Assembly: GCA_018056425.1 (NCBI GenBank)
Contig: JAGPFR010000002.1
Location: forward strand, 44,990-108,989
Length of the DNA stretch: 64,000 nucleotides
From: Lachnospiraceae bacterium
GTDB lineage: Bacteria; Bacillota; Clostridia; Lachnospirales; Lachnospiraceae
Direction: 5' to 3'
In this document: in pieces, positions 53,717 to 64,000 of the stretch
Layout of the letters: the number at the start of each line of letters is the position of its first letter
Numbering within the stretch: the stretch's first letter is position 1
The notes under the pieces: model-generated
Told to the model about the DNA's origin: nothing
Databases searched by the model: none
What the model saw: only the letters and a program-made list of their open reading frames with translations
Position numbers and translations under genes: made by a program

Positions 53717-53752
53717 TGTGTTTATACATTCACGAAAAGTTATGTCTTCGAA

Positions 53753-54940
53753 TTACTCGATGACAGTTGCAACTCTTCCTGATCCAACGGTACGTCCACC
53801 TTCTCTGATAGCGAAGGTAAGTCCCTGCTCCATAGCGATGGGGTGGATGAGCTCGATGGTCATCTCAACGTTGTCGCCGGGCATGCACATCTCGGTTCCT
53901 TCGGGAAGGGAGATAACGCCGGTAACGTCAGTTGTTCTGAAGTAGAACTGAGGTCTGTAGTTGTTGAAGAAAGGAGTGTGACGTCCACCCTCGTCCTTGG
54001 TAAGAACGTAAACCTGTGCGGTAAACTTCTTGTGGCAAGTAACGGTTCCGGGCTTAGCAACAACCTGTCCACGCTCGATGTCTTTTCTGTCTACACCACG
54101 AAGGAGTGCTCCGATGTTGTCTCCGGCCTGAGCCTCGTCAAGCATCTTACGGAACATCTCGATACCGGTGATAACTGACTTGCCCTTCTCTTCCTTGATT
54201 CCAAGGATTTCAACTTCGTCGTTGAGGTGAAGAGTTCCTCTCTCTACACGGCCGGTAGCAACAGTTCCACGTCCGGTAATGGTGAATACGTCCTCGACAG
54301 GCATAAGGAAAGGCTTGTCGGTGTCACGCTGAGGATCGGGAATGTAAGAGTCAACAGTGCTCATGAGCTCCATGATCTTGTCGCCCCACTCGCCCATGGG
54401 ATCTTCAAGAGCCTTAAGAGCGGAACCCTTGATGATAGGGCAATCCTTGAATCCGTACTCTTCAAGCTGCTCGGTAACTTCCATCTCAACGAGCTCGATG
54501 AGCTCAGGATCGTCAACCATGTCGCACTTGTTAAGGAATACTACGATGTAAGGAACGCCAACCTGTCTGGAAAGGAGGATGTGCTCCTTGGTCTGAGCCA
54601 TAACACCGTCGGTAGCAGCTACTACGAGGATAGCGCCGTCCATCTGTGCAGCACCGGTGATCATGTTCTTTACATAGTCAGCGTGGCCGGGGCAGTCAAC
54701 GTGAGCATAGTGTCTGTTCTCGGTCCGATACTCAACGTGTGCGGTAGAAATGGTTATTCCACGCTCTATCTCTTCGGGAGCCTTATCGATATTGCTGAAA
54801 TCGGTAGCAGTATTACCTGCAACTCTTGCTGCAAGAACCTTGGTGATAGCAGCGGTAAGAGTGGTCTTACCATGGTCAACGTGGCCGATGGTACCAATGT
54901 TACAATGGGGTTTTGTTCTTTCAAACTTTTCTTTAGCCAT
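53753..54940 (-). CDS. tuf: Elongation factor Tu
   Basis: GTPase that brings aminoacyl-tRNA to the ribosome; 395 residues, full length. Motifs are [14 protein letters not shown] (P-loop), the switch region around [27 protein letters not shown] and NKCD, followed by two beta-barrel domains. AGGAGG lies upstream of the ATG. It is the last gene of the rpsL-rpsG-fusA-tuf group but also has its own promoter and leader. Coding is strongly biased to frequent codons, as expected of a highly expressed gene. Confidence 0.98.
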   Translation of the reverse strand: MAKEKFERTKPHCNIGTIGHVDHGKTTLTAAITKVLAARVAGNTATDFSNIDKAPEEIERGITISTAHVEYRTENRHYAHVDCPGHADYVKNMITGAAQMDGAILVVAATDGVMAQTKEHILLSRQVGVPYIVVFLNKCDMVDDPELIELVEMEVTEQLEEYGFKDCPIIKGSALKALEDPMGEWGDKIMELMSTVDSYIPDPQRDTDKPFLMPVEDVFTITGRGTVATGRVERGTLHLNDEVEILGIKEEKGKSVITGIEMFRKMLDEAQAGDNIGALLRGVDRKDIERGQVVAKPGTVTCHKKFTAQVYVLTKDEGGRHTPFFNNYRPQFYFRTTDVTGVISLPEGTEMCMPGDNVEMTIELIHPIAMEQGLTFAIREGGRTVGSGRVATVIE

Positions 54941-54972
54941 TTTAAACTTTTCCTCCTGAAATGAAGTGTTTA

Positions 54973-55058
54973 TACTGCGCCGTACGCTCGCGCCTACGGC
55001 GCCTGATTTTCGTTACACGGCTAATCACTATTATATTAAATGATCATCCGTAATTCAA
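54973..55058 (-). promoter_or_regulatory. tuf promoter and structured leader
   Basis: TTGAAT (55053-55058), a 17-bp spacer and a perfect TATAAT (55030-55035). The leader of about 80 nt carries an 8-bp GC-rich stem (54977-54984 with 54995-55002). One arm contains a 12-base sequence, TACGGCGCAGTA on the minus strand (54973-54984), that recurs in the rpsL leader. Confidence 0.72.
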
Positions 55059-55071
55059 GCATTTTAGGGCT

Positions 55072-57234
55072 TTATTTGTCCTTACCTGCAAGAACCTTCT
55101 CCTGAACGTTCTTGGGAACGGGCTCGTACTTTTCGAAGAACATTGAGTAGTTACCACGGCCCTGGGTTCTGGAACGAAGGTCTGTTGAATATCCGAACAT
55201 CTCTGCAAGAGGAACGAAAGCCTTAACCATCTTACCTCCGCCGATATCTTCCATACCTTCAACACGTCCTCTTCTGGAGTTGAGATCGCCGATAACGTCT
55301 CCCATGTACTCCTCAGGCATTGTTACTTCAACCTTCATGATGGGCTCGAGGAGAACAGGTGCAGCTTTCTGCATTGCTTCCTTGAATGCCATTGATCCGG
55401 CGATGTGGAATGCCATTTCCGAAGAGTCTACTTCGTGGTAGGATCCGTCGTATACGTTAGCGTGAACGCCGAGTACGGGGAATCCGCCAAGAGTACCTGC
55501 CTGCATTGCTTCCTTGATACCCTCTCCGACTGCAGGTACGTACTCCTTAGGAATAGCACCGCCGACGATGGTGGACTCGAAGAGAAGCTGAGGGGGCTCG
55601 TTGAGAAGGATGTTAGCCTTGGGATCGAACTCGAAGTGGTCGCAGTTAGCTTCCATGGGCTCGAACTTAACTTTACAGTGTCCGTACTGACCACGTCCGC
55701 CGGACTGCTTAGCATACTTCATATCAACGTCACAAGGCTTTGTGATAGCTTCCTTGTATGCAACCTGAGGTGCACCAACGTTAGCTTCAACCTTGTACTC
55801 ACGAAGAAGTCTGTCAACGATGATCTCGAGGTGAAGCTCACCCATACCTGCGATGATGGTCTGGCCGGTCTCGGTATTGGTATGAGCTCTGAAAGTAGGA
55901 TCTTCCTCAGCAAGCTTTGCAAGAGCGTCTGCCATCTTGTCCTGACCTGCTTTGGTCTTGGGCTCGATAGCAAGCTCGATAACGGGCTCGGGGAACTCCA
56001 TGGACTCAAGGATGATGGGATGCTGCTCGTCGCAGATGGTATCACCGGTTGAGGTGGACTTGAAGCCTACTGCTGCAGCGATATCGCCGGAGAAAACTTC
56101 ATCGAGCTCGGATCTCTTGTTAGCATGCATCTGAAGGATACGTCCGACTCTCTCTTTCTTACCCTTAGATGAGTTGTAAACATATGAACCGGATTTAAGA
56201 GTTCCGGAATAAACTCTGAAGAACGCAAGTCTTCCTACGAAAGGATCGGAAATGATCTTGAATGCAAGAGCTGAGAAAGGCTCATCATCGGATGACTTTC
56301 TGGAAAGCTCATTTCCTTCCTCATCGGTACCGGTTGCATCAGCAATGTCGGTAGGAGCGGGCATAAAGTCGATGACTGCGTCAAGGAGCTTCTGGATACC
56401 CTTGTTCTGGTGAGCGGATCCGCAGCATACGGGAACGCCGGTGTTCTCGATGGTAGCCTTACGAAGTGCAGCCTTCATCTCAGGGATGGTGGGCTCTTCG
56501 CCGTCAAGGTACTTCATCATGAGATCGTCATCAAACTCACAGATCTGCTCTACGAGCTTGGTGTGCCACTCATCAGCCTCAGCCTGCATATCCTCGGGGA
56601 TATCGGTGATGGAGATGTCCTCACCCTTGCTGTCGTTATAGATATAAGCCTTCATCTCGAAGAGGTCGATGATTCCCTTGAAGTAATCTTCCTTACCGAT
56701 GGGGAGCTCGATAACAACGGGGTTCTTGCCCAGCTTGGTACGGATCTCCTTAACGGTATTCATGAAGTTTGCTCCGAGGATGTCCATCTTGTTGACAAAA
56801 GCCATTCTCGGTACGTGATAGGTGTCAGCCTGTCTCCATACGTTCTCGGACTGGGGCTCAACACCACCCTTAGCGTCAAATACACCTACTGCTCCGTCGA
56901 GGACTCTGAGTGATCTCTCAACCTCTACGGTGAAGTCAACGTGACCCGGGGTATCAATGATGTTGATACGATGCTCAAGAGCACCGGGCTGGGTCTTGCA
57001 GTTCTCCTGGTGTGTCCAGTGACAGGTGGTAGCTGCGGAGGTAATGGTAATACCTCTCTCCTGCTCCTGCTCCATGTAGTCCATGGTAGCGGTTCCTTCG
57101 TAAGTCTCACCGATCTTGTAGTTGACACCGGTATAATAAAGAATTCTCTCGGTAAGAGTAGTCTTACCTGCATCGATATGCGCCATGATACCGATGTTTC
57201 TCGTTCTCTCGAGGGGATATTGTCTCTCTGCCAT
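55072..57234 (-). CDS. fusA: Elongation factor G
   Basis: Translocase GTPase of protein synthesis, 720 residues with five domains. It has the P-loop [15 protein letters not shown], switch element [28 protein letters not shown] and NKMD. The domain III-V regions end [25 protein letters not shown] precedes the ATG, 12 bases after rpsG. It is the usual str-operon member. Confidence 0.98.
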   Translation of the reverse strand: MAERQYPLERTRNIGIMAHIDAGKTTLTERILYYTGVNYKIGETYEGTATMDYMEQEQERGITITSAATTCHWTHQENCKTQPGALEHRINIIDTPGHVDFTVEVERSLRVLDGAVGVFDAKGGVEPQSENVWRQADTYHVPRMAFVNKMDILGANFMNTVKEIRTKLGKNPVVIELPIGKEDYFKGIIDLFEMKAYIYNDSKGEDISITDIPEDMQAEADEWHTKLVEQICEFDDDLMMKYLDGEEPTIPEMKAALRKATIENTGVPVCCGSAHQNKGIQKLLDAVIDFMPAPTDIADATGTDEEGNELSRKSSDDEPFSALAFKIISDPFVGRLAFFRVYSGTLKSGSYVYNSSKGKKERVGRILQMHANKRSELDEVFSGDIAAAVGFKSTSTGDTICDEQHPIILESMEFPEPVIELAIEPKTKAGQDKMADALAKLAEEDPTFRAHTNTETGQTIIAGMGELHLEIIVDRLLREYKVEANVGAPQVAYKEAITKPCDVDMKYAKQSGGRGQYGHCKVKFEPMEANCDHFEFDPKANILLNEPPQLLFESTIVGGAIPKEYVPAVGEGIKEAMQAGTLGGFPVLGVHANVYDGSYHEVDSSEMAFHIAGSMAFKEAMQKAAPVLLEPIMKVEVTMPEEYMGDVIGDLNSRRGRVEGMEDIGGGKMVKAFVPLAEMFGYSTDLRSRTQGRGNYSMFFEKYEPVPKNVQEKVLAGKDK

Positions 57235-57246
57235 TTTTATCCCTCC

Positions 57247-57717
57247 TTAGAAACGATAATGTGCAAACGCCTTGTTTGCCTCTGCCATCTTGTGCATATC
57301 TTCCTTACGCTTTACAGCACCTCCGGTGTTGTTTGAAGCATCAAGGATCTCGTTAGCAAGTCTCTCGATCATGGTCTTCTCTCCACGCTTGCGAGCAAAC
57401 ATGGTGAGCCATCTTAAGCCCAGGGTCTGTCTTCTCTCAGGCTTAACCTCAAGAGGAACCTGGTAAGTTGCTCCGCCGACTCTTCTTGCCTTACACTCCA
57501 AAGTAGGCATGATGTTGTTCATAGCTGCCTGGAATACTTCGAGTGCGGGCTTGCCGGACTTCTCTTCAACTTCTGCAAATGCTCCGTAAACGATCTTCTG
57601 GGCTACGCCCTTCTTACCGTCGATCATGACATTGTTTACAAGCTTTGTAACAATCTTGTCATTATACAAAGGATCTGCAAGAACGTCTCTTTTTGCAATA
57701 TGTCCTTTTCTTGGCAC
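57247..57717 (-). CDS. rpsG: Ribosomal protein S7
   Basis: Primary 16S rRNA-binding protein of the small subunit head, 156 residues, full length. It starts [20 protein letters not shown] and has [23 protein letters not shown], both standard. The start codon is GTG with AAGGAGG upstream. A 170-bp gap to rpsL shows no gene; it has a TTAAC...GTTAA repeat just before the ribosome site, perhaps a site for S7 autoregulation. Confidence 0.98.
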   Translation of the reverse strand: MPRKGHIAKRDVLADPLYNDKIVTKLVNNVMIDGKKGVAQKIVYGAFAEVEEKSGKPALEVFQAAMNNIMPTLECKARRVGGATYQVPLEVKPERRQTLGLRWLTMFARKRGEKTMIERLANEILDASNNTGGAVKRKEDMHKMAEANKAFAHYRF

Positions 57718-57887
57718 GTTACTTCCCTCCTTAACAATTATAAGTTAATTCATCGGTACTCACATGTGTTTCCCCAAGTGTTCGTGCGGAAAGGTTAGAA
57801 TCTTTATTTCAAAGATGAACTAATTACATTCCAACACTTATTCTCAGTTACGTTTTTGTAATTACCTTACCCTTGCCTCATAAGAAA

Positions 57888-58310
57888 TTATTTCTTATCA
57901 GCCTTAGGTCTCTTGGCGCCGTACTTGGAACGGGCCTGTCTGCGGTTTGCCACGCCTGCGGTATCAAGGGTTCCGCGGATGATGTGATATCTGGTACCGG
58001 GAAGATCCTTAACACGTCCGCCACGGATCAGCACTACAGAGTGCTCCTGGAGATTATGTCCTTCACCGGGAATGTAGCTGGTAACTTCAATTCCGTTGGA
58101 GAGACGTACTCTCGCGATCTTACGAAGTGCGGAGTTAGGCTTCTTGGGGGTCGCAGTCTTAACAGCGGTGCATACGCCACGCTTCTGGGGAGAGGAATTC
58201 TCAACAGCCTTCTTGTGAAGAGAGTTGAAGCTTCTCTGAAGAGCGGGAGCGGTAGACTTCTTAACGCTGGTCTGACGGCCCTTTCTTACTAACTGGTTAA
58301 ATGTGGGCAT
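57888..58310 (-). CDS. rpsL: Ribosomal protein S12
   Basis: Decoding-centre protein of the small subunit, 140 residues. It has [11 protein letters not shown] and [14 protein letters not shown], the streptomycin-relevant lysines both wild type. It carries the Clostridia-type insertion after STAPALQ (about 13 residues, [16 protein letters not shown]) absent from E. coli S12. The ATG at 58310 with AAAGGTGA upstream is chosen; an in-frame upstream ATG lies in the leader. It is first in its operon, under a perfect consensus promoter. Confidence 0.98.
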   Translation of the reverse strand: MPTFNQLVRKGRQTSVKKSTAPALQRSFNSLHKKAVENSSPQKRGVCTAVKTATPKKPNSALRKIARVRLSNGIEVTSYIPGEGHNLQEHSVVLIRGGRVKDLPGTRYHIIRGTLDTAGVANRRQARSKYGAKRPKADKK

Positions 58311-58400
58311 TTCGTTCACCTTTCCTTTCTTAATATTTACGTTTATCAAAGGTTACTGCGCCGTAAGGGCATAGTAAGTCCTTTGTACGCACGCTAAAAT

Positions 58401-58429
58401 ATTATATGTGCTTGTAAAGCCTTTGTCAA
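58401..58429 (-). promoter_or_regulatory. rpsL operon promoter, perfect consensus
   Basis: TTGACA (58424-58429), a 17-bp spacer and TATAAT (58401-58406): both boxes match exactly. The leader of about 85 nt contains the 12-base TACGGCGCAGTA (58354-58365) shared with the tuf leader. Confidence 0.9.
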
Positions 58430-58445
58430 ACATTATTTTGGCGAA

Positions 58446-58474
58446 TTGATAACAAGCACTATATATGGTATAAT
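58446..58474 (+). promoter_or_regulatory. Promoter of the GlsB-family gene
   Basis: TTGATA (58446-58451), a 17-bp spacer and TATAAT (58469-58474) with an upstream TGG: a strong extended promoter, divergent from the rpsL promoter with 16 bases between their -35 boxes. Confidence 0.85.
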
Positions 58475-58517
58475 CTGCCCTGTTGAATATGATATTTAGA
58501 TTTGAAAGGAGATCATT

Positions 58518-58766
58518 ATGGGAGGCCTTCTTAATCTGCTTGTTTCACTTGTTGTCGGTGCTTTATGCGGATTCCTTGCCGGAGTCATCATGAAGAGTAA
58601 GAACAATCTGCTCGTCAATATCATCCTTGGTATCGTGGGCGGCGCCGTTGCAGGAGCACTTTTCGGAGTTATCGGGATCAGCTTCGGAGGCCCTATCGGT
58701 TCCATCATCTGCGGAGTAGTCGGAGCATGTCTCCTCATCTTCATCTTCAGGCTCATCAAGAAATAA
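58518..58766 (+). CDS. GlsB/YeaQ/YmgE-family membrane protein
   Basis: An 82-residue protein with three membrane helices and Gly-rich repeats (GALCGFLAGVIMKSKNN, IVGGAVAGALFGVIG, GSIICGVVGACLLIF) typical of the 'transglycosylase-associated'/GlsB family, linked to stress in other bacteria; its molecular role is unknown. AAAGGAG precedes the ATG. It has its own strong promoter and terminator and lies as an insert between rfbD and rpsL. Confidence 0.92.
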   Translation: MGGLLNLLVSLVVGALCGFLAGVIMKSKNNLLVNIILGIVGGAVAGALFGVIGISFGGPIGSIICGVVGACLLIFIFRLIKK

Positions 58767-58784
58767 TTTATATCCGTAAAAAAG

Positions 58785-58819
58785 AACCGCTTCGCTCAGT
58801 TTCGAGTGAAGCGGTTTTG
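58785..58819. terminator. Bidirectional terminator
   Basis: A 13-bp stem with one G-U pair (58785-58797 with 58804-58816), A and T runs on both sides, between the convergent GlsB-family and rfbD genes. Confidence 0.9.
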
Positions 58820-58831
58820 TTATGCACGGTT

Positions 58832-59746
58832 TTATTTTCCGATCTCTTTCAGATATCTTCTGAGTGCATCTCTCCAATCGGGAAGGGGTGTAAATCCGTT
58901 CTTAACAAGCTTGGATTTATCAAGTCTCGAGTTAAAAGGTCTTGCCGCCTTGCTGAGTCCGTATTCGGCGGTCGTGACCTTTTTGATGACAGTCTTTCGC
59001 CCTGCTTCCTGCATTATCGCTTCGGCAAAATCAGCCCATGATATATATCCGCCTTCGTTGGTTGCATGATAAGTTCCGTATTTATCGGTGAGTATCATGT
59101 CTACAAGAAGTCTGGACAGATCGTATGTATATGTGGGAGTACCGATCTGATCGCACACGACGGAAAGTTCGTCATGCGTTTCGGAAAGTCTGAGCATGGT
59201 CGCGATGAAATTCTTTCCGTTAAGTCCGAATACCCATGCGATACGTACGATAAAGTAATTCGTAAGTTTCTCTCTTACCGCAAGCTCTCCTCCAAGTTTT
59301 GTTTTACCGTATACGGATAAGGGAGCGTAGTCGGTACAATCGGGATCCCAGGGGGTTTCACCTTTTCCGTCAAATACATAATCGGTGCTCAGATATAACA
59401 TCTTTGCTCCGGTCTTTGCACAGGCATCCGCAATATTTGCGGTTCCCTTTACGTTGACAGCTTCAACTGTATCTTTCTTATCTTCATCCTCGGCAGCATC
59501 AACCGCTGTCCATGCCGCGCAGTGTATGACCGCATCGGGAGCATAGTCAGAAACAGCCTTCATCACGGCATCTGCATCCGTAATATCAACGGATACATAG
59601 GGAGCCTTTGTTGCTGCGCTTCCATCCTGCACGCCGCTGTATGAGGGTGCAAGATCAGATCCCATACACTCTATATTTCTCTTTGAAAGTTCATTTAAAA
59701 GATCGTGGCCAAGCTGTCCGCAGGCACCCGTTACAAATACTTTCAT
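58832..59746 (-). CDS. rfbD: dTDP-4-dehydrorhamnose reductase
   Basis: Last enzyme of dTDP-L-rhamnose synthesis (NADPH-dependent), 304 residues. It has the Rossmann motif VTGACGQLGHDLLNEL, HCAAWTAVD, the catalytic triad segment YLSTDYVFDG...YGKTKLGGE, and TRxNxSRLDK-like RPFNSRLDKSKL. The other rfb genes are absent here, so the gene is separated from its pathway. It has its own -10 (TATAAT) upstream and lies between rpoC and the GlsB-family gene, an unusual place. Confidence 0.95.
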   Translation of the reverse strand: MKVFVTGACGQLGHDLLNELSKRNIECMGSDLAPSYSGVQDGSAATKAPYVSVDITDADAVMKAVSDYAPDAVIHCAAWTAVDAAEDEDKKDTVEAVNVKGTANIADACAKTGAKMLYLSTDYVFDGKGETPWDPDCTDYAPLSVYGKTKLGGELAVREKLTNYFIVRIAWVFGLNGKNFIATMLRLSETHDELSVVCDQIGTPTYTYDLSRLLVDMILTDKYGTYHATNEGGYISWADFAEAIMQEAGRKTVIKKVTTAEYGLSKAARPFNSRLDKSKLVKNGFTPLPDWRDALRRYLKEIGK

Positions 59747-59784
59747 TGCATTCTCCCGGAAATGTTTTTTTTCAAGACTTTTAT

Positions 59785-59790
59785 ATTATA
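59785..59790 (-). promoter_or_regulatory. -10 element of rfbD
   Basis: TATAAT on the minus strand, predicted start near 59778 and a leader of about 32 nt. The -35 is poor. Confidence 0.45.
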
Positions 59791-59812
59791 TAAAAAATCT
59801 TCCCTAAATGCA

Positions 59813-59850
59813 CGTTCCCGGCAAAGGTATTTAAGCCTGTGCCGGGAACG
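59813..59850 (-). terminator. Terminator of rpoBC
   Basis: A perfect 11-bp GC-rich stem (59813-59823 with 59840-59850) with a small inner stem, 24-61 bases after rpoC. The minus-strand tail is only moderately T-rich (ATTTA, then TTTTTTATAT further down), while the plus-strand side is T-rich. Confidence 0.7.
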
Positions 59851-59873
59851 GTTTTGTTTATTTATTTCTCAGA

Positions 59874-62800
59874 TCATTCTGCGTCGCTGTTCTCTGCAAC
59901 TTCTGTCTTAGCCTGAGCGCTTTCGAATACTTCGTCAGCGTTCTCTGCTTCGCCCAGAGAATTCTTGTTGTTAAGGTCTGTTGAAAGAGAAATGGTTCTG
60001 TATCTCTTAAGACCTGTTCCCGCAGGAATGAGCTTACCGATGATGACGTTCTCCTTAAGTCCGATAAGGGGATCGGTCTTTCCTTTGATTGCTGCATCGG
60101 TGAGAACCTTGGTGGTCTCCTGGAATGATGCTGCAGACATGAAGGAATCGGTTGCAAGTGCTGCCTTGGTAATACCGAGGATGATGGGAGTAGCTTCGAT
60201 CTGCTTCTTGCCCTCAGCTGCAAGCTGCTCGTTGATGTCATCGAGGTCAAGCTTGTCGATCTGGGTTTCTGCAAGGAGCTGGGTGTCTCCGGGATCATCG
60301 ATGCGAACCTTGCGGAGCATCTGACGAACGAGAACTTCAATATGCTTATCTGCGATATCAACACCCTGCAGACGGTATACTCTCTGTACCTCTTTGAGGA
60401 GGTAATCCTGTACGGATCTGATTCCCTTGATCTTGAGGAGATCGTGGGGATCGATACTACCTTCGGTAAGGTAATCACCGGCCTCAACATGCTGGCCTTC
60501 TTCTACCTTAAGGCTTGAACCGAACTTGGCAAGATAATCTTTCTTCTCGCCGGTCTCGGTATTTTCTACATAGATCTTTCTGGATCTCTTGATATCTTCA
60601 ATCTTGGTGATAACACCATCGATCTCGGAGATGATCGCAAGTCCCTTGGGCTTTCTTGCTTCGAAGAGCTCTTCGACTCTGGGAAGACCCTGGGTAATAT
60701 CGCTACCTGCGACACCACCGGTATGGAATGTTCTCATGGTAAGCTGTGTACCGGGCTCACCGATGGACTGTGCAGCGATGATACCTACTGCTTCACCGAT
60801 CTGAACCTTCTCGCCGGTTGCCATGTTAGCGCCGTAGCACTTAGCACAGATACCGTTCTTGCAACGGCAGGTGAGAATGGTACGGATCCTTACCTTATCG
60901 ATGGGCTTTCCGTCTCCGCCTACGCCGCTCTCCATGATGCGCTCTGCTCTTGCAGGGGTGATCATGTGATTAGCCTTGACGATAACATTGCCGTCCTTAT
61001 CCTTGATATCAACACAGGTGGTACGTCCGACAAGTCTGTCCTTAAGCTTCTCGATGGTTTCTTTGCCATCCATGAATGCCTTAACACTCATTCCGGGGAT
61101 CTCATCTCTGCCTACGGAGCAATCCTCTTCCTGAATGACAAGCTGCTGTGATACGTCAACCATTCGTCTGGTGAGATATCCGGAGTCAGCGGTACGGAGT
61201 GCGGTATCGGAGAGACCTTTACGAGCACCGTGTGCTGACATGAAGTATTCCAGAACGTCAAGTCCTTCACGGAAGTTTGACTTAATGGGAAGCTCGATGG
61301 TGTGTCCTGATGTATCCGCCATGAGTCCACGCATTCCGGCAAGCTGCTTGATCTGCTGATTGGAACCACGGGCTCCGGAGTCAGCCATCATGAAGATGTT
61401 GTTGTATTTATCAAGTCCCTTGAGAAGTGCATTGGTAAGTTCCTTATCGGTCTTGTTCCAGACTTCGATAACGGATCTGTATCTCTCGGGCTCGGTAATA
61501 AGTCCGCGGTGATAGTTAAGCGCAAGCTTATCTACGGTCTCCTGTGCCTTGGCAAGAAGCTCCTGCTTCTCTGCGGGAACGGTCATATCCGAAATGGATA
61601 CGGTCATTGCCGCTCTGGTGGAGAACTTATATCCGATGGACTTAACATCGTCAAGAACCTCAGCGGTCTTGAAGATTCCGTGTGTATTAATAACCTTTTC
61701 AAGGATCTGCTTAAGCTGCTTTTTTCCTACGAGGAAATCGATCTCGGGCTTAAGGAAATCTTCGGGGTTGGTTCTGTCTACATATCCGAGGTCCTGAGGA
61801 AGAATCTCGTTGAAGTAAAGTCTTCCGAGAGTGGTATCGACAATTCCGCTGACTTCCTCACCCTTGGAGTTCTTCTTGGTCACTCTGACCTTGATCTTGC
61901 TGTGGAGAGTGATAAGACCGTTCTCGTAAGCAAGGATTGCTTCGTTCATATCCTTGTAGGCATTTCCTTCACCCTTCTCACCGGGGCGCTCCTGAGTCAG
62001 GTAGTAGATACCAAGGACCATATCCTGTGAGGGAACGGCAACGGGGCCGCCGTCCGAAGGCTTAAGAAGGTTGTTGGGAGAGAGCAGTAAGAATCTGCAC
62101 TCTGCCTGAGCCTCTGCGGAGAGAGGAAGGTGTACTGCCATCTGGTCTCCGTCGAAGTCTGCGTTGAACGCGGTACATACGAGGGGATGAAGCTTAATTG
62201 CCTTACCTTCTACGAGAATGGGCTCAAATGCCTGAATTCCGAGTCTGTGAAGCGTAGGAGCACGGTTGAGCATTACGGGATGCTCTCTGATGACGTCCTC
62301 AAGAACGTCCCATACCTTGTCGTCCCAACGCTCGACAAGCTTCTTGGCATTTTTGATATTCTGGCTGATGCCACGTCCTACAAGCTCTTTCATAACGAAG
62401 GGCTTGAAGAGCTCAAGTGCCATCTCCTTGGGAAGACCGCACTGGTAGATCTTAAGTTCGGGTCCTACGACGATAACGGAACGTCCGGAATAGTCTACAC
62501 GCTTTCCGAGAAGGTTCTGACGGAAACGTCCTGCCTTACCCTTGAGCATGTCGGAAAGAGACTTGAGAGGTCTGTTTCCGGGGCCGGTTACGGGGCGTCC
62601 TCTTCTGCCGTTGTCGATAAGGGCATCAACTGCCTCCTGGAGCATTCTCTTCTCGTTTCTGACAATGATGTCAGGTGCGCCAAGCTCGATGAGTCTCTTG
62701 AGACGGTTGTTTCTGTTGATGATACGACGATACAGATCATTGAGATCTGAGGTTGCAAATCTTCCGCCGTCGAGCTGTACCATTGCACGAAGCTCAGGGG

Positions 62801-63524
62801 GGATGACGGGAAGTGCATCCATGATCATCCACTCGGGCTTGTTGCCTGACTCACAGAAAGCTTCGACAACTTCGAGTCTCTTGATGATATGAGCGCGCTT
62901 CTGTCCGCTGGACTCTGCAAGATCTGCTCTTAATGTGCTTCTCTTCTCATCGAGATTAACCTCGGAAAGAAGCTCCTTAACAGCCTCTGCACCCATTCCG
63001 ACGCGGAAGTTCTGACCAAACTCCTCTCTTGCGTCCTGATACTCCTTCTCGGAAAGAAGCTGCTTCTTCTCGAGGGTGGTCTCACCGGGATCGAGGACTA
63101 TGTATGATGCAAAATAGATAACTTTCTCAAGCTGTCTGGGTGACATATCAAGGATAAGTCCCATACGGCTGGGGATACCCTTGAAGTACCAGATGTGTGA
63201 TACGGGAGCTGCAAGTTCGATATGACCCATGCGCTCACGTCTGACGCTTGACTTTGTAACTTCGACTCCGCACTTATCGCAGACGATTCCCTTGAAACGG
63301 ATCTTCTTGTACTTACCGCAGTGGCACTCCCAGTCTTTGCTGGGTCCGAAGATCCTCTCGCAGAAGAGACCGTCTCTCTCGGGCTTGAGGGTTCTGTAGT
63401 TGATGGTCTCAGGCTTGGTAACCTCACCGTGTGACCACTCCCTGATCTTCTCGGGAGAAGCAAGTCCGATCTTGATCGAATCAAATGTTACAGGCTGATA
63501 TGACTCATTTATTGATTCAGGCAT
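59874..63524 (-). CDS. rpoC: RNA polymerase beta' subunit
   Basis: Full-length beta' subunit, 1216 residues. It has the N-terminal zinc-binding cysteines ([20 protein letters not shown]), rudder/lid regions, the catalytic Mg motif [16 protein letters not shown], the bridge-helix region ([19 protein letters not shown]), a second zinc site ([13 protein letters not shown]) and an acidic C-terminus. The ATG has GGAG nine bases upstream. It follows rpoB after a 58-bp gap. Confidence 0.98.
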   Translation of the reverse strand: MPESINESYQPVTFDSIKIGLASPEKIREWSHGEVTKPETINYRTLKPERDGLFCERIFGPSKDWECHCGKYKKIRFKGIVCDKCGVEVTKSSVRRERMGHIELAAPVSHIWYFKGIPSRMGLILDMSPRQLEKVIYFASYIVLDPGETTLEKKQLLSEKEYQDAREEFGQNFRVGMGAEAVKELLSEVNLDEKRSTLRADLAESSGQKRAHIIKRLEVVEAFCESGNKPEWMIMDALPVIPPELRAMVQLDGGRFATSDLNDLYRRIINRNNRLKRLIELGAPDIIVRNEKRMLQEAVDALIDNGRRGRPVTGPGNRPLKSLSDMLKGKAGRFRQNLLGKRVDYSGRSVIVVGPELKIYQCGLPKEMALELFKPFVMKELVGRGISQNIKNAKKLVERWDDKVWDVLEDVIREHPVMLNRAPTLHRLGIQAFEPILVEGKAIKLHPLVCTAFNADFDGDQMAVHLPLSAEAQAECRFLLLSPNNLLKPSDGGPVAVPSQDMVLGIYYLTQERPGEKGEGNAYKDMNEAILAYENGLITLHSKIKVRVTKKNSKGEEVSGIVDTTLGRLYFNEILPQDLGYVDRTNPEDFLKPEIDFLVGKKQLKQILEKVINTHGIFKTAEVLDDVKSIGYKFSTRAAMTVSISDMTVPAEKQELLAKAQETVDKLALNYHRGLITEPERYRSVIEVWNKTDKELTNALLKGLDKYNNIFMMADSGARGSNQQIKQLAGMRGLMADTSGHTIELPIKSNFREGLDVLEYFMSAHGARKGLSDTALRTADSGYLTRRMVDVSQQLVIQEEDCSVGRDEIPGMSVKAFMDGKETIEKLKDRLVGRTTCVDIKDKDGNVIVKANHMITPARAERIMESGVGGDGKPIDKVRIRTILTCRCKNGICAKCYGANMATGEKVQIGEAVGIIAAQSIGEPGTQLTMRTFHTGGVAGSDITQGLPRVEELFEARKPKGLAIISEIDGVITKIEDIKRSRKIYVENTETGEKKDYLAKFGSSLKVEEGQHVEAGDYLTEGSIDPHDLLKIKGIRSVQDYLLKEVQRVYRLQGVDIADKHIEVLVRQMLRKVRIDDPGDTQLLAETQIDKLDLDDINEQLAAEGKKQIEATPIILGITKAALATDSFMSAASFQETTKVLTDAAIKGKTDPLIGLKENVIIGKLIPAGTGLKRYRTISLSTDLNNKNSLGEAENADEVFESAQAKTEVAENSDAE

Positions 63525-63582
63525 CTGATGATACTCCTTTTTTAAGCATTGACAGATTTACGGTAACAGCCGTTTATACGGG

Positions 63583-64000
<418 letters not shown>

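Overview
The window looks like chromosomal DNA of an anaerobic, motile, butyrate-forming and fibre-degrading Lachnospiraceae bacterium of the Butyrivibrio/Pseudobutyrivibrio/Roseburia kind. The evidence is a complete crotonyl-CoA to butyryl-CoA operon in the order thl-crt-hbd-bcd-etfB-etfA, an oxygen-sensitive class III ribonucleotide reductase, YesMN-type two-component systems beside sugar ABC transporters, a GH5 cellulase lipoprotein, an LRR_5 (BspA-like) protein, the Clostridia-type insertion in ribosomal protein S12, strong AAGGAGG ribosome sites and short U-tract terminators. The genus is an inference; no rRNA or tRNA gene was seen.

Layout. 1-6.3 kb: butyrate operon (minus strand), closed by a perfect 15-bp terminator. 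6.4-7.5 kb: hpf and a small acidic protein. 7.7-11.4 kb: two tandem chemoreceptors (plus strand). 11.5-20.0 kb: a seven-gene sugar sensing and import cassette: lipoprotein sensor, histidine kinase, AraC-type regulator, substrate-binding lipoprotein, ATPase and two permeases. 20.1-24.6 kb: GH5 cellulase, ECF sigma factor, anti-sigma factor, polysaccharide deacetylase and an acidic lipoprotein. 24.6-24.95 kb: an AT-rich gap holding a cluster of DnaA-box-like sites. 24.9-31.4 kb: a TPR/nucleotidyltransferase-like fusion, an EAL-HDOD protein, an SDR, a cation efflux protein and thiT with a TPP riboswitch. 31.4-38.7 kb: a six-gene operon dus-LRR-aldo/keto reductase-fRMsr-nnrD-rsuA-type gene.

38.7-40.3 kb: mgtE behind a long structured leader that encodes a 31-residue peptide. 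40.4-45.2 kb is a decaying region: a DUF6273/LysM surface-protein gene broken by one in-frame TAG, and a second two-component/transporter locus in which a deletion joined a response regulator to the back half of a permease gene. 45.3-47.8 kb: nrdD with two NrdR-like boxes laid over its promoter. 47.8-51.3 kb: glycogen phosphorylase behind a LacI-family regulator. 51.4-53.7 kb: a polytopic membrane protein and a lipoprotein. 53.7-64 kb: rpsL-rpsG-fusA-tuf and rpoC-rpoB, separated by rfbD and glsB.

Taken together the genes describe sensing (chemoreceptors, sensor lipoproteins, ECF sigma), breaking down and importing plant polysaccharide sugars, fermenting them to butyrate, and storing or mobilising glycogen, next to core translation and transcription genes. 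The least explained pieces are the mgtE leader, the DnaA-box-like cluster, the cellulase/ECF-sigma operon, and the two decayed loci at 40.4-43.5 kb.
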